Shown: positions 10,928 to 22,207, numbered from the stretch's first letter. The stretch is DNA of 64,000 nucleotides from Bedellia somnulentella (GCA_963576735.1 OY755171.1:20000182-20064181), one strand, 5' to 3'. Notes: generated from the letters alone by a model not told the origin. Program-made: numbers and translations.

Positions 10928-11108
10928 GATACATACATATACTCACGGCTACCAATAAGAATTTTCTTAAAACTTTTAATATTTAAGTAAGGAAAAAACA
11001 GTAAAATAAATTTGATGGTCTCCAACCGCATCACACTAAAACCTCCAATACCTTTAGTTTCTCTTGCGAACACTAATGAGAATAAGTGGGGTAGTGCTAT
11101 TCCAATAT
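10928..11108 (-). mobile_element. SINE-2, internally deleted
   Basis: The tail (ATACATACATATACTCACGG) and the head part are kept; the CTCAGCCACTTTTGG block is lost. Confidence 0.7.
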
Positions 11109-11221
11109 CTACGTTTTGCACATGTATTTTATTGTATGAAAGATACAAGTTTAATACATATGTTTATATAAAACACGTATGTAATATGTATGTATTAAAC
11201 TCGTTAAGTTTTATTATTTGA

Positions 11222-11482
11222 CATACATACATACTCACGGCTATAGATCCCTAGAAGAGGTAGCCGGAGCTAAGGAATTAGAAATTCCTCAGCCACTTTT
11301 GGAAGTTGCGTGGGGAAAAAATGGTGTAATAAAGGTTGTTTGCGATGGTTGGTAGTGGCGATGGGTCTCCAACCGCACCGCCCAAAAATCCCTTAAAAGC
11401 TCCAATACCGTTAGTCGTCTTTTGCGTACACCCACCGGAAGAAATTGGGTAGTGCTATTCTAAGCCGACATTACACAGCTAT
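11222..11482 (-). mobile_element. SINE-2, complete
   Basis: All blocks are on the minus strand, from GCTGTGTAATGTCGGCTTAG at 11482 to the (TATG)n tail at 11222. Confidence 0.88.
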
Positions 11483-11499
11483 TTATTATATATTTTATT

Positions 11500-11622
11500 A
11501 TTTGAAGAAGGTAGAAATACAGTATAGTTGTTGATAGGCCTCCAAACGCATTGCCCAAAAACCACTTAAAAAGCCCTATACCCTTAGTCGCCTTTTACAA
11601 CAGCCTCTTACACGGCTAAAAA
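11500..11622 (-). mobile_element. SINE-2, partial
   Basis: Contains the minus-strand blocks GGCCTCCAAACGCATTGCCC and CCCTTAGTCGCC but lacks a tail. It lies head-on next to the previous copy. Confidence 0.6.
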
Positions 11623-12335
11623 AAATATTATCTCATATTCGTCAAGTTAACAAACGCAACCCTTTATAAAAACCAGCTGTTTAATTAAAAAAGGACCTAA
11701 ACCATAATTTAAACTCCAAACACGAAATGTATTACAAAAACTGCGTACAACGGAAGCCTACACTTCCGTATTTGTCCGTCCGCTCGAAATTTCAGCGTGT
11801 ATCATCTGATTACAATAAACCGCCCTCCGCATCAAATATCGTAGAGCCCTGCGCAAATAAATATTCATCGTACGGCCTCCTCCGTGGACGAGTCGCGTTT
11901 ATGTGTCTAGTCATGTAAATTCACTACTGAAACATTTAGACCACGTAGCGGGAGCGTCCAGGGATTGTTTCTGATCCCCCTTCGGTCACGATGCGCTTCG
12001 AATGTGATAAATATTAGGATCTTCGAAAGATTTTTGTTTTCAGATGTTTGTTTTGAAATTGTGGGTTGAGGTTCGGATATGTACATATTTTAATAGTAAT
12101 TTTCTTTGAGTTTTGTGATGAACGTTGTTTAACATATTGAACTATTATGCTCCTTATTAATCAAATAAAATTTAACAAGAATCAACAAAAAAAAACCAAT
12201 GATTTGGTTATTATTGGTGACGATGAAAGAACTTTAGTAACATTCTCAGTAATAGGAAATGTTTATTTTATATATATAATGCTTGAAGTTCTATATTTTG
12301 GTTCGGGAAGAGGGAAACAATATTTTTTTTAATAG
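11623..12335. other. unrecognised DNA, GC-richer at 11750-12010
   Basis: An open frame at 11727-11918 covers a GC-richer stretch, but I see neither a domain nor a convincing splice donor. Possibly a host exon or conserved noncoding DNA. Confidence 0.3.
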
Positions 12336-12343
12336 ATAATTAC

Positions 12344-13591
12344 TAGTGTTGCACCGAATGTGGGTTCTGCCGTATGTCGAATTCGGCCAAATGTTCGGTA
12401 ATATATATCTGCCGAAGCCGAATTTCGGCCAAAGGCGCACTTTTGCTCAATGAACATTTCGGATCGTGTTCACCATTGACTTGGTATGCTATACTATGGC
12501 TATACTACTTACGTATATAGATTGCCAATACAAAGACAACAGGCGAGACCAAAAAAAAGTACAACAGTGTGCGTACTGTAGTGTGTGTGCGTGACATTTG
12601 TATGGCGGATTCCATACTTGTCCTATTAAAATTGATAAAAATTCACGTATTTGTTATTTTCGCCAATTCTTAAACTTTACAGTAACTGTAATATAATGAT
12701 GAAGAAGATATTTTTTATCATATACTTGCATTGAAAACTTTTGTTTAAGATCTATAATAAAGCATATAGCCTGGTAATTATTACAGCCTTAATTTGGCCA
12801 TGATTGGCTTAAAATTTTATGTTTTTCAAAGAAAATGTATTTGATTTAGGTTATGTGCTGTTTAATATTACTAATTTTGTCAAAAAAAACTCAAAGTTAA
12901 GACTTAAATACCAGAATTAACGTAAATGAGACAATTAATTTCTTTAAGTTTTGATGTCAAAACAATTGGAGGTCGTTACCGTGTTGACGTTAATGCTATG
13001 ACGCTTAAGAACTTATTCCATTTGTCTGAATGAAGACGTCTGAAAGCCACAGAATCTGAATTCAGACTAGTGGAATAACGTTCAGAACGCTAGGCTTCTG
13101 AAAAGTAGACTTTGTGTAGTGGAATAACAAGCGTCTGCGGCAGTAACTTCGAAGGACGTCTGAATTCAGAAACGACAAAGTGTAATGGAATAAGCTCTTT
13201 ATCACTTACTGCCAATCTATAGATACTATACCTATGCACCCAACGCCCACGCTTGCCCCGCGACCTCTCACTTGCCATTTTGTTATCACAAAAGCACGTG
13301 TATTTGTTTATTTAGTCTGTGTTTTAAGACTTTTGAGTTACAAAGTAGAGCTGTTGAGTAAAATTGTTCCATAGTAAAGGTGATTGATATTCCTGAGTGC
13401 GAGGAAAAAGGGTCAAGCGTTTGGAGTTTTTATCTCGAAGGAGAGAAAAAAAACAAAATTAAGGGTACTTTATGTGTCTGCGTACTATATCTATCTGCCA
13501 AATTTAACCGAAATTCTGCCGAATCTAAAATTTTGTAAATCTGCCGAATTTCGGTAATACCGAATGTATAACGAATTTTGGTGCATCTTTA
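12344..13591. mobile_element. hAT-like non-autonomous element
   Basis: The ends TAGTGTTGCACCGAA (12344) and TTTGGTGCATCTTTA (to 13591) are inverted repeats. They are flanked by an 8-bp near duplication, ATAATTAC at 12336-12343 and ATAATTAT at 13592-13599. Subterminal GCCGAATTTCGG-type palindromes occur at both ends. The 8-bp duplication is typical of hAT elements. No transposase frame remains, and a smaller MITE is nested inside. Confidence 0.75.
13004..13203. mobile_element. nested MITE inside the hAT-like element
   Basis: Ends AAGAACTTATTCCATTTGTC and GACAAAGTGTAATGGAATAA with GCTCTT form inverted repeats. GTGGAATAAC recurs inside, so the element contains several copies of its own terminal motif. 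Confidence 0.6.
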
Positions 13592-13974
13592 ATAATTATT
13601 ACCCGTTTTGTATCATAAATGTTAAGTTTATATTTAAGTCCATTGTTATTTTTGCGTCATCAATTTTTACTTCATATTTAAGAGTACATGAGAGTATTTA
13701 TTTGTAAAAAACCATGCAACCAAAAACTTGTTGCCTTTTAACCGATTACCAATTTATTTCGGCGACAGATAGTTAATCGGACTGATGTTGACAAATCGCC
13801 GGCCGCCAAGCCCCGCCCAAACGATGTCAGATCTTTTCGATTCGTATTCCGAACGATGCCATAACTCACTCGATAACGTAAATAGGGAGAAGCTAGAACT
13901 TGTAAATTAACAAAAACCTGACTAGAGGCCAGCCGTCGTATTTTATTGTTTTTGAAATTGTAAGCAAACTATGC
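13592..13974. other. no recognised feature
   Basis: AT-rich DNA with a short GC-rich patch (GCCGGCCGCCAAGCCCCGCC near 13798). No gene assigned. Confidence 0.35.
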
Positions 13975-14185
13975 AGGATTGATGAATATAAGGGAATCAA
14001 AAGGGGTTGACAAGGATCTTAATAAGTAGTAATAAATAGTCTCTGCTTAACCCAATAGGTATTAATGGTGTGAGTGCGAGTATAAAGCGATATATGTAGT
14101 GTATATAAGCTTAGACAAGTAAGTTTTGTTAAGATCGTACAAAGCGACGATAGATAGCCTCTACTTACACCATTATAGGAATAGA
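13975..14185 (+). repeat. two decayed ends of the GHIERM-family LINE
   Basis: AATAGTCTCTGCTTAACCCA with TGGTGTGAGTG (to about 14080), then AAGATCGTACAAAGCGACGA with GATAGCCTCTAC (14132-14175). These are two successive 3'-end fragments of the LINE tail family. Confidence 0.5.
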
Positions 14186-14718
14186 GGGCATTTATATTTT
14201 ATGTCTTGCAACAATTCACTCAATAAACGTTAACAGCAAAATAAAGTAAGGAGTATATTACGAGACATGCAGTAGTGTTATTGTAAAAGCCTACCCAAAA
14301 GCAGTTGCCACCCTCAGGTGGTCATTTGTATGTAAAAGAATTAAATTTGTCACAAAAGAACAACTATCATAACTTATTTTTGATCACTGAAATAGCTTTT
14401 ATGTCAATGCAATAAGACTCACGCCGGACTGTTATATCTCGCAAATAAAGTGCAGACTCATACATGTTAGTAACATAACATTTACATTTAGATATTTGGC
14501 AACTGTATAAGTTTTCGTTTCGGATCTTCTCTGATTTTCAACAATCTCATCAAAAAGGAAGCTTGGGGAGCTGATTGAATTGAATCCCCTGTTACCTGCC
14601 GCCATATTTCTTTCCGGTTTTCCCCAAATTGAACTCTCACCAACAGTTAAATGTACTTTAATCAGATCGAAGTATTGACAAGGATTTATATGGATTTTCT
14701 AAGATTTTCACGATTGCA
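14186..14718. other. no recognised feature
   Basis: AT-rich DNA without a gene-like frame. Confidence 0.4.
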
Positions 14719-15346
14719 CATTATAATTGAAACAACTTTTGATTTTCGGATATTTTAATCGCGTATTATTACATTATTTTTAAAGCCCGACGTTTCGAAA
14801 ACTTTTCAGTTATCATGGTCACGGGAAGACTGAGGTGTTATTTGTCATTATACAGTACTATAAAATTATTAATACTAACTACCTTCACAAAATTTTAAGT
14901 TACATTTGCGTTTAATATTTGCTATGTACAAAAAGAGCTAATGTTATCTGGAGTCTTGCTAGTGTTCTTCCCTCGCTTGGTTGTGCTAATGATCGGGTTC
15001 CAAGCAGGTGGTAATTGCCAACCATCATCTCTATTGAAGTTTGGATGTTTCTTTATTTCAATAGACTCGCGTATCATTCTAGGTATCAATCGATTCTCTT
15101 TTGCTAGAATTGTAGGTTTGTCAAAACGCATGTGGTGCAAACGCAAATATTAAACGCAAATGTAACTTAAAATTTTGTGAAGGTAGTTAGTATTAATAAT
15201 TTTATAGTACTGTATAATGACAAATAACACCTCAGTCTTCCCGTGACCATGATAACTGAAAAGTTTTCGAAACGTCGGGCTTTAAAAATAATGTAATAAT
15301 ACGCGATTAAAATATCCGAAAATCAAAAGTTGTTTCAATTATTTAT
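14719..15346 (-). mobile_element. Penelope-like element relic with inverted terminal repeats
   Basis: Two arms of about 200 bases, 14719-14918 and 15146-15346, are near-perfect inverted copies (for example AAAGCCCGACGTTTCGAAAA against TTTTCGAAACGTCGGGCTTT). They flank the C-terminal remnant of a GIY-YIG-type protein. Penelope-like elements often carry a second, inverted or direct terminal repeat, which fits this layout. Each arm contains a CTGA...CGAAAC motif reminiscent of the hammerhead ribozymes reported in such elements. Confidence 0.65.
14922..15146 (-). pseudogene. Penelope-like element protein, C-terminal GIY-YIG-side remnant
   Basis: The minus-strand frame reads RLHHMRFDKPTILAKENRL, IPRMIRESIEIKKHPNFNRD and DGWQLPPAWNPII. 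The pattern LA...N...R.IRE.IEI.K.P.NFNR.DG..L...W.P.. is what I know from the end of the GIY-YIG endonuclease region of Penelope-like retroelements. The reverse transcriptase and the catalytic GIY-YIG core are absent because the copy is 5'-truncated at the inverted repeat. Confidence 0.65.
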
Positions 15347-16149
15347 ATGGATTGTTGCCGTTTTTACGTCTTTAAGTTTAATGAAATGCTACTATTTCTG
15401 AAAACATATTTTGTAATCACATTGTCCAAAATTATTCAGACATAATGGCTCAGGTTTTTTTTATGATTTGTAGTTTCAAACAAATCAGCTTATAGGTTTT
15501 TTTATCGTATTATTGCTGATTGGTATATTTATATAACAAACCCTTTTTTAACTTTTATGTTAATACTTATAATAAAGAAGAAAGCTTTATTCGTTTGTTT
15601 GATTGTTTTTTGATAAATAGGCTTCGAAACAACTCTACCAATCTAAAAATTCTTTCGACATCAATTAGGTAAAAGCTTTGGAAGAAACAAAGTGTATTGT
15701 ATATAACAACACATTAAATGTAAAATACCATTGAAATATGTTGTTATTTTATGTTACTAAAAATGACATAATATCCTTGCTATGGATTTTATAAATCAAA
15801 TAATAACTTTTATTTCAGAAAACCATAAAACACGCTAGGACAATCTTTCACTTGCCAGACTAAAAGGTGTCGCAATCTATTCAAAAGTCGCTCAAATTAC
15901 GTGATTTATTAGCACTCAGCCTTTTTACTGATCTCTGAAAGACGTTTTAGAAATATTCTATGAAAGCTTACCTTGCGCGTTTTTGCTTTCATTCAATTTG
16001 TTATTTTATTTGGGAAATGGTATTTCAGGACTAAGAACACTGGATAATTAATGATGCACAACCGATTGATATGTTTTGTGCTTGATAAATAATATCATTA
16101 TATTACCAGATTTTCTATTTTACTTTTAAAAAAGGTTTAAAAAAGTACT
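15347..16149. other. no recognised feature
   Basis: AT-rich; no frame, repeat head or RNA gene recognised. Confidence 0.4.
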
Positions 16150-16315
16150 AACCTTTTTTTTGGTGGTTATTGCAAGAGCCAATTTAGGATATAAAGCTTT
16201 TAAGTGATTGCTTGATGATTAAGCTGGAGACTAATGATAAACAATATTTTCATTGAGCATCTTCTGAAAATGGCTACGGAATTTCTGATCCTGAAACTAC
16301 AGCTTCATACAAATG
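16150..16315 (+). mobile_element. SINE-2, strongly diverged
   Basis: Order of blocks is kept (GGTGGTTATTGCAAGAG, AAAGCTTTTAAGTGATTG, CTGAAAATGGCTACGGAATT), but only weak identity remains. Confidence 0.45.
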
Positions 16316-16384
16316 TATAACCTAACTATTTCTTCAATTTTAAACATTTGCTAATAAAGAATGACTCAACCGAACGGCCGTACA

Positions 16385-16447
16385 TCCTTGGTGGGGTAAC
16401 AGAGATACTAATACTTCTGAAAATCACGTGACATTATTGCGCCCTGG
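16385..16447 (-). mobile_element. SINE-1 fragment
   Basis: Minus-strand 3' end: TGGTGGGGTAACAGAGATAC, CTTCTGA and ATCACGTGACATT. Confidence 0.55.
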
Positions 16448-16527
16448 TGTTTTGTTTAGTACAGCTTAGCGATTTGTGTTTTCTCGCGATGTATTCCAAT
16501 AATTAACAAACATAATATAATTCCTGC

Positions 16528-16672
16528 CCCCTATCACGTGAGTACACTGTCTAAGCAAAACGTGGGTACCTTCTCTGGAAACTAGATGGCGCTTGCCATG
16601 TGAGTTCAGGAGTATTGGTACCTCTGCCAACCCCTTCGGGGATAAACGGCGTGAACGTTTATGTTTATGTTA
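16528..16672 (+). mobile_element. SINE-1, 3' part
   Basis: CTGCCCCCTATCACGTGAGT to CCCCTTCGGGGATAAACGGC, GTGAACG and TTATG repeats. Nearly identical to 3081-3222. Confidence 0.85.
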
Positions 16673-16936
16673 TAATATAATTCATTACATATATGACTTT
16701 AAAGAAGAATATATGGTGTAGGTCTGACTTGCAATGAACCAACGTCTCTGTGGTAGACAGAGAGCGGTATGATTGGCGGGTTTTCTCGCAGCTGTCACTG
16801 TCAATAATATAAAATCTTTATAAGCTACAGTAACTTTCATAAGACCTAACGGCTTAAGTAATTAAATATGGCTTTAATTTTCAGCCACCCTGCATAAGTT
16901 AAAGATATGTAATTTTTCCATCAAACCTACGAGACT

Positions 16937-17190
16937 TTACATACATACATACATATACTCACGGCTGTAAATCCCTAGAAGGGGTAACCAGAGCTAAGGA
17001 ATTATAAATTCCTCAGCCACTTTTGGAAGTTGAGTGGGGAAAAGATGGTAAAAATAAGGGTTTTTGATGATGGGTCTCCAACCGCATCGCCCAAAAATCC
17101 AATGAAAAGCCCTAATACCCTTAGTCGCCTCTTACGACACCCATCGGTAGAAAGAGGTAGCGACATTCTAAGCCGGCACTACACGGCAAC
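16937..17190 (-). mobile_element. SINE-2, complete
   Basis: From GCCGTGTAGTGCCGGCTTAG at 17190 down to (TATG)n at 16937. The flanks share about 30-40 bases of similar sequence (AAGTTAAAGATATGTAATTT near 16898 and near 17194), which fits a long target-site or flanking duplication. Confidence 0.88.
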
Positions 17191-17508
17191 ATAAGTTAAA
17201 GATATGTAATTTTTCCATGGAACCTACGAGACTTTACTTCTCAGGAAAAACCAAAAACACCAATTATCGAACAATAAAAATACATTTAACGACATAACAA
17301 CCCCTTTGTTCCCAAATAATATTAATAAAAGTGGTTTGACGTGAAATCAATATCCATTCAAGCAGTAAACAGTGATGTTTGATTTCGCCTCATAAGAAAT
17401 GCATGAACTTTAGGCTTTATTTATTTACATGGGGTTAGCTCGATAAATCTGGGAGACTTTAGGGTGACTTTTATTACACTGAATCTACACTACACGATAT
17501 AAATTTAT
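17191..17508. other. no recognised feature beyond a flanking duplication
   Basis: The first 50 bases repeat the left flank of the preceding SINE-2 (AACCTACGAGACTTTAC at both sides). The rest is AT-rich without a gene. Confidence 0.45.
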
Positions 17509-17758
17509 ACTGTGTAGTGTCGGCTTAGAATAGCACTACCCCATTTCTTCCGGTGGGTGTACGTAAGAGGCGACTAACGGTATTGGGGCTTTTTAGGGAT
17601 TTTTGGGCGATGCGGTTGGAGACCCATCACCAACAACCTTTATTTTTACCATCTTTTCCCCACTATCATTTCCAAAAGTGGCTGAGGAACTTCTAATTCC
17701 TTAGCTCTGGCTACCTCTTCTAGGGATTTACAGCCGTGAGTATATGTATGTATGTATG
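17509..17758 (+). mobile_element. SINE-2, complete
   Basis: A clean full-length copy ending GCCGTGAGTATATGTATG and (TATG)n. Useful as the family reference. Confidence 0.92.
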
Positions 17759-17947
17759 TGCCGATACTATAAGAAATTGTATTTTTGGATTCTTACATTT
17801 TATTTGCTTCTTTTGCAGGTATGGCAAAGATATTTTCACATGAGTCTATAGGAAGGATTGGAAACTCCCAGTACTCACTTTTACAAGATTTCACTTTTCT
17901 AATGGGTTTCCAAGGATACTTCAACACGCTACATTTATACCTGTATG

Positions 17948-18163
17948 CACACATACATACATATACTCACGGCTATAAATCCCTAGAAGGGGTAGCCAGA
18001 GCCAAGGAATAAGAAATTTCTCAGCCACTTTTGGAAACTTGTGTGGGGAAAAGATGGTGAAATAAAGGTTGTTGGTGATGGGTCCCCAATACCGTTAGAC
18101 GCCTCTTACGTACACCCACCGAAAGAAATGGGGTAGTGCTATTCTAAGCCGACACTACACAGC
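17948..18163 (-). mobile_element. SINE-2, internally deleted
   Basis: Head GCTGTGTAGTGTCGGCTTAG at 18163 and tail at 17948. A stretch between the GGAGACCC block and the GGGGCTTTT block is lost. Confidence 0.85.
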
Positions 18164-18169
18164 ATGCAC

Positions 18170-18310
18170 GGCAAATATAATATAAATCCCAGCAAATGGT
18201 AAACAGAGCATTAGAATTGAAAATTTCTCATCCGATTTTGGAAGTTGAGTGGTGAAAAATTGTAAAATAAAGTTAAACCACAGGCCCTTACACCCTTGTT
18301 TGCTTTGTAC
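18170..18310 (-). mobile_element. SINE-2, diverged partial
   Basis: Contains AAATCCCAGCAAATGG, TTTTGGAAGTTGAGTGG and CAGGCCCTTACACCC in SINE-2 order. Confidence 0.5.
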
Positions 18311-18414
18311 GTCACCGATTTAATCGATAATTTTTTGTAGAAATACGTTTAGCAGTTGATACGGGTGCATTATGTAAATACGATTTTAATAGATTATACC
18401 TTTAATGTTGTCTT

Positions 18415-18535
18415 TTGTTTGCGCGAGTAATCGGGATTTAAAGATTTTGACCATGGATACTGAAGTGTCCGAAACGTTAGGACTAAATTAAATTAAAAGC
18501 GCGATAGTATCCGTATAATAGTTTCATTAAATCAA
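18415..18535 (+). repeat. Penelope-like terminal-repeat fragment
   Basis: GACCATGGATACTGAAGTGT, CCGAAACGTTAGG and AAGCGCGATAGTATCCG follow the same order as the arms of the 14719-15346 relic (GACCATGATAACTGAA, CGAAACGTCGGG, ACGCGATTAAAATATCCG). No coding part is attached. Confidence 0.5.
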
Positions 18536-18596
18536 GATGATACCTTTAGTTTTATTTTTACTTCTATGTTCTATATTCATTTATTAACAATAACAT

Positions 18597-18832
18597 AACA
18601 TAAACGTTCACGCCGTTTATCCCCGAAGGGGTTGGCAGAGGTACCAGTACTTCTGAACTCACATGGCAGCGCCATCTAGTGTCTAGAGAAGGTACCCACG
18701 TTTTGCTTAGACAGTGTACTCACGTGATAGGGGGCAGGCCTATCGCCGTTTTGTACGAATACACTGTCACATGACTAAGTACAACTCAGCCATGTGGGTT
18801 TCCTTACGATGTTTTCCCTCACCGTTAACAAC
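18597..18832 (-). mobile_element. SINE-1, 5'-truncated
   Basis: Minus-strand copy from the conserved AACGGTGAGGGAAAACATCG block (18832) to the GGCGTGAACGTTTATG end (18597). It lacks the tRNA-like head. Confidence 0.85.
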
Positions 18833-20390
18833 CAAGATAAATTAACAATAAAAGATAATAATTTTAATTCAAATAGATGTTTCACAGCAAAAGACAAATT
18901 ATTATTTTTACCTGATTCACACTCAAGTATAAGCAGATCTCTATACAATTTATTAATAACACATAACTTTAAACTTGCTTTCACACGCCCAGTTGACTTG
19001 CCCATCATAGTTACTTATAGTATAACTGTTATGAGTATAGTGGAATCAGCAGGTAAACAATAGCTAAAAGCCGGGAGCCGCATCAAAATTAAGCCTATTA
19101 CATTGGGACCACAACAATCGCTGCCTGGTAATGCACCGACCGAGCCCCGCCCCCGCCGCCCGCCTATGGCTAGTCCGGCTTTAAGCTCATGTGAACTTCT
19201 GTGCTTTTCTTATTAGAAACGTTTTGTTTATCTACTTAGGTGGAATACTAGTTATGAATGCGTTGTTAATCTGTGTTGGCAGTTTTTGTATGAGTAAACA
19301 ATAATTAGCTGCAAAATTTTAATGAAACTAAGCCATTTCTGTCATTTTAGAATAGCGCTACCCCATTTTTCTCCTCGGGCATATCACGATTTTCTCCTCG
19401 TGGACACGGACTGTGTCAATGGGTGTGCCTAAACACGTAAGTGATTTATATTCTTATTTTTTGGTTAATTACTTTTACTATAGTATACAATATCTACAAA
19501 CCGCGAGTGTTTAAAATTAAAACTATGATTGGGCAATGATTGAAAACCCTACAAATGTTAGCCTCTTGTCTCTAGACGTCCCAAATAATAATGTATTTCA
19601 TCAATTTTGCCCCTCGTATTAAACGTGACTTAAAAAAATATTACTACTTTATGTTTACAATGAGTTCAGAGTGACGATAAATCCAAATCTGGAATATACT
19701 TGAATGACTATGCCTATCGTAATTATGCCAATTGTCTGATATATCAATATTAATAAAGGTTTTCTAAGGGCAAGTTACAATATTGATCTATTTGTGTATC
19801 AACATAGGTATACTCAAACCGGTGGTAACCGTTTGTTTTGCGTTTGGTTTGTTGGTTTTGCGTTTGCACAAAGCTGTTAATTTATGTATATGTTGACAAC
19901 ACAACAAATTAATTATGCAAAATCTGCACTGTTCCGACTCGGATGCGTAACTAGTAATTATTATTTAAGATAATAATTTAAGGGTCAAATTACAGTGTCC
20001 AAATATACCAAGAACCATCGTATTGGCTTGTTTTCCGGACAAATATCCCGTGGCCGCGGCGCGACTGCCTACTAAATTGCTATGTCAAAGTACACCGAGC
20101 TGTACTCCCTCCATAATTAATGCTGACATTCGCACAGTAAAACAATTAACTGCCACAGCTTGTACATAAATCATAGTATTTTTATGATTTCATAGTATGT
20201 ATGACGTCACTAACCGTTGCGAACTTTGATCAAGATGAGAACTATAACAAATAAATCTAGTGTAGCTGCGTGTAATAACGTTCTAGCTCTTTAAAATTAA
20301 ATATTCGCTTGTACGTACATCCGTAACTCAATATATTTTAAATTTAAAACCAATTTGTGATTCTAATATTAATAAATTTGCCGAGTGCAC
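18833..20390. other. largely unrecognised DNA with one GC-rich patch
   Basis: A GC-rich patch at about 19070-19190 contains CCCCGCCCCCGCCGCCCGCC. It might be a regulatory CpG-rich stretch or an unknown repeat. A SINE-2-like snippet (TTTTAGAATAGCGCTACCCC) lies at 19346. The rest is AT-rich. Confidence 0.35.
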
Positions 20391-20529
20391 TCGGTGGTCA
20401 GCTGCCGAACTGTCTACTAACTGCTCGTCAATGACTCGTGTTGAGTCGAAACGCGTCGCATGTTTGTGGTTGCCTGTGGTTTTCGCTTGCGGGTGTGTGT
20501 GTGGTGCATTGTCTGCTTTTCGATTTCTT
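20391..20529 (+). promoter_or_regulatory. possible 5' noncoding exon with a splice donor
   Basis: A GC-richer segment (GGTGGTCAGCTGCCGAACTG to TCGATTTCTT) ends at a good donor, GTAAGTGG, at 20530. It lacks a long frame, so if real it would be an untranslated first exon. No downstream exon could be paired with it. Confidence 0.2.
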
Positions 20530-20616
20530 GTAAGTGGAAGGGCGGGCGGTGCACAGTGCATGTTGCATGAAGACTGCAGGTATTATTTAGCGGAATTAAG
20601 CGAAGAAATTTATTAA

Positions 20617-21037
20617 TATTAGTATTGCTATGGATTTCCGCAAAGTAACGCCTGATTCAATCCAATATCAATTTGTGATTGTTTAGCGACGTGTCTAGAA
20701 ACCCATCATTTTAATAAACTTTTCTTTCCCATTCCAAAATCTATCTACCTGTAATCAAGGATTTTCAGCGGTAAACATATTTCTAGCCATACATAATGCA
20801 GTACATACATAATTTAAATTGATTTATTGGAAAGTTATTCTTTTCTAGACATTGCAACATTGATTTACCGTGGAAATTTTAAATTGTCTACCGTCTTGCA
20901 GAGGAAAGTTTTAGTAATATAATTTTAAACTTAAATCGAATTCTGCGTCGACACATAAACAAGTTCACTACGTAACCCATACCAATTCTATATAATTTAT
21001 TTAAAAATACTTATTAGATTTTTTCGGTCGTTTATAA
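20617..21037. other. no recognised feature
   Basis: AT-rich; nothing recognised. Confidence 0.4.
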
Positions 21038-21392
21038 CGACGTGATAGCTCAGCGGGTACAATACCGCTTATCGTGCTGACCACTAGTGTTCTAATCCCG
21101 GGTCAGGCCTACACTAATTTGACTTTTCTTAAGACATATGTGTGGTTAATTTATCATAGTTGTTGACGGTTAGGGGAAAACATCGTGAGGAAACCCACAT
21201 GGCTGAGTTTTACTTAGTCATGTGAAAGTGTATTCGTACGAAACGGCAATACGCCTGCCCCTGTCACATGAGTACACTGCCCAAGCAAAACGTGGGTATT
21301 CTGAACAGCAGGTGACAATGTCACATGATGTTCAGAAGTATAAGTACCTCTGCCAACCCCTTCGGTGATATTCGAAGTGAACGTTTGAGTTT
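21038..21392 (+). mobile_element. SINE-1, near full length, tRNA-derived
   Basis: The head carries an RNA polymerase III A box, TAGCTCAGCGGG, and a B-box-like GTTCTAATCC. The conserved body follows (CATATGTGTGGTTAATTTAT, CATCGTGAGGAAACCCACAT, GGCTGAGTT, AAAACGTGGGTATTCTGAAC), then the 3' end CCAACCCCTTCGGTGATATT. Two full-length copies exist in the window; see also 48664-49030. Confidence 0.9.
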
Positions 21393-22207
21393 CAGTTTGA
21401 TAAATTATTTCACTAAAGTAAATATGGACTTAAGTGAAATAATGATCTAGTAAACCGTTTACGTCTTTAACGTACGTATTTAGAAAAAAGGTTTTTTTTC
21501 CTTTTGTTACAAATGCCAGAATGAGTATTTAGTGATGGTTTGCCTACTACAAAACACACAACAGTAAAACGAAGTTGTTCAAAATTTCCTATTTACTATA
21601 GTTTTTGCAATGCACATTGTCCCTAATTTTTGTGCAAAACTTTTGTCTGTATTTGTAATTTTGCGCTGATCGTGTAAGAGCGGCGACAAAGTTTTGTCAT
21701 TTCGCGAGCAGCTTGACTAGACGTGTTCTCATAACTGAGTTGGGTTGAAAAACGTCATGTTTATACCAGTTTTAAATAAAATAACCTTAAACTCAAGGGA
21801 ATAAGGTTCATCTAATTTCAGAGCCCCAAGTTCGAGAATAACAATAGTGCCGAAAGTTAAATTGAAACCGGTCGAAAAACCACACGCAGTTGATTTATGG
21901 GACGTATGTGGACCGAAACAACTTATACATATATGGATTTTGAAATATATGTGGTTTAGATCCTGCTCCGATTTATGTACCAGCGACAGTGTTGACACTT
22001 TGTTATGAATTATTTCGGGTTACGTTTTTCCCTTGGGTCCCTGTTTTTATTGCTTTTCCTAAATAAACTGTAAAATGATGGATTTTGAGAGACATATATA
22101 ATAATTTTGTATCAAATTTTAGGTGTCTTATTATAGATATATTATTTTTAGAAAGGATACATGAAAGTCAATTATTGAAAAAGATATATTATAAAGATAT
22201 ATTTGCC
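21393..22207. other. no recognised feature
   Basis: AT-rich DNA. An 89-codon minus-strand frame at 21729-21998 has no recognisable domain. Confidence 0.35.

Noticed and set aside
14941..15153. Plus-strand 70-codon frame
   Set aside because: Shadow of the Penelope-like C-terminus on the other strand.
19070..19190. GC-box cluster as a host promoter
   Set aside because: CCCCGCCCCCGCC alone is not enough; no initiator, exon or donor follows, and it may be part of an unknown repeat.
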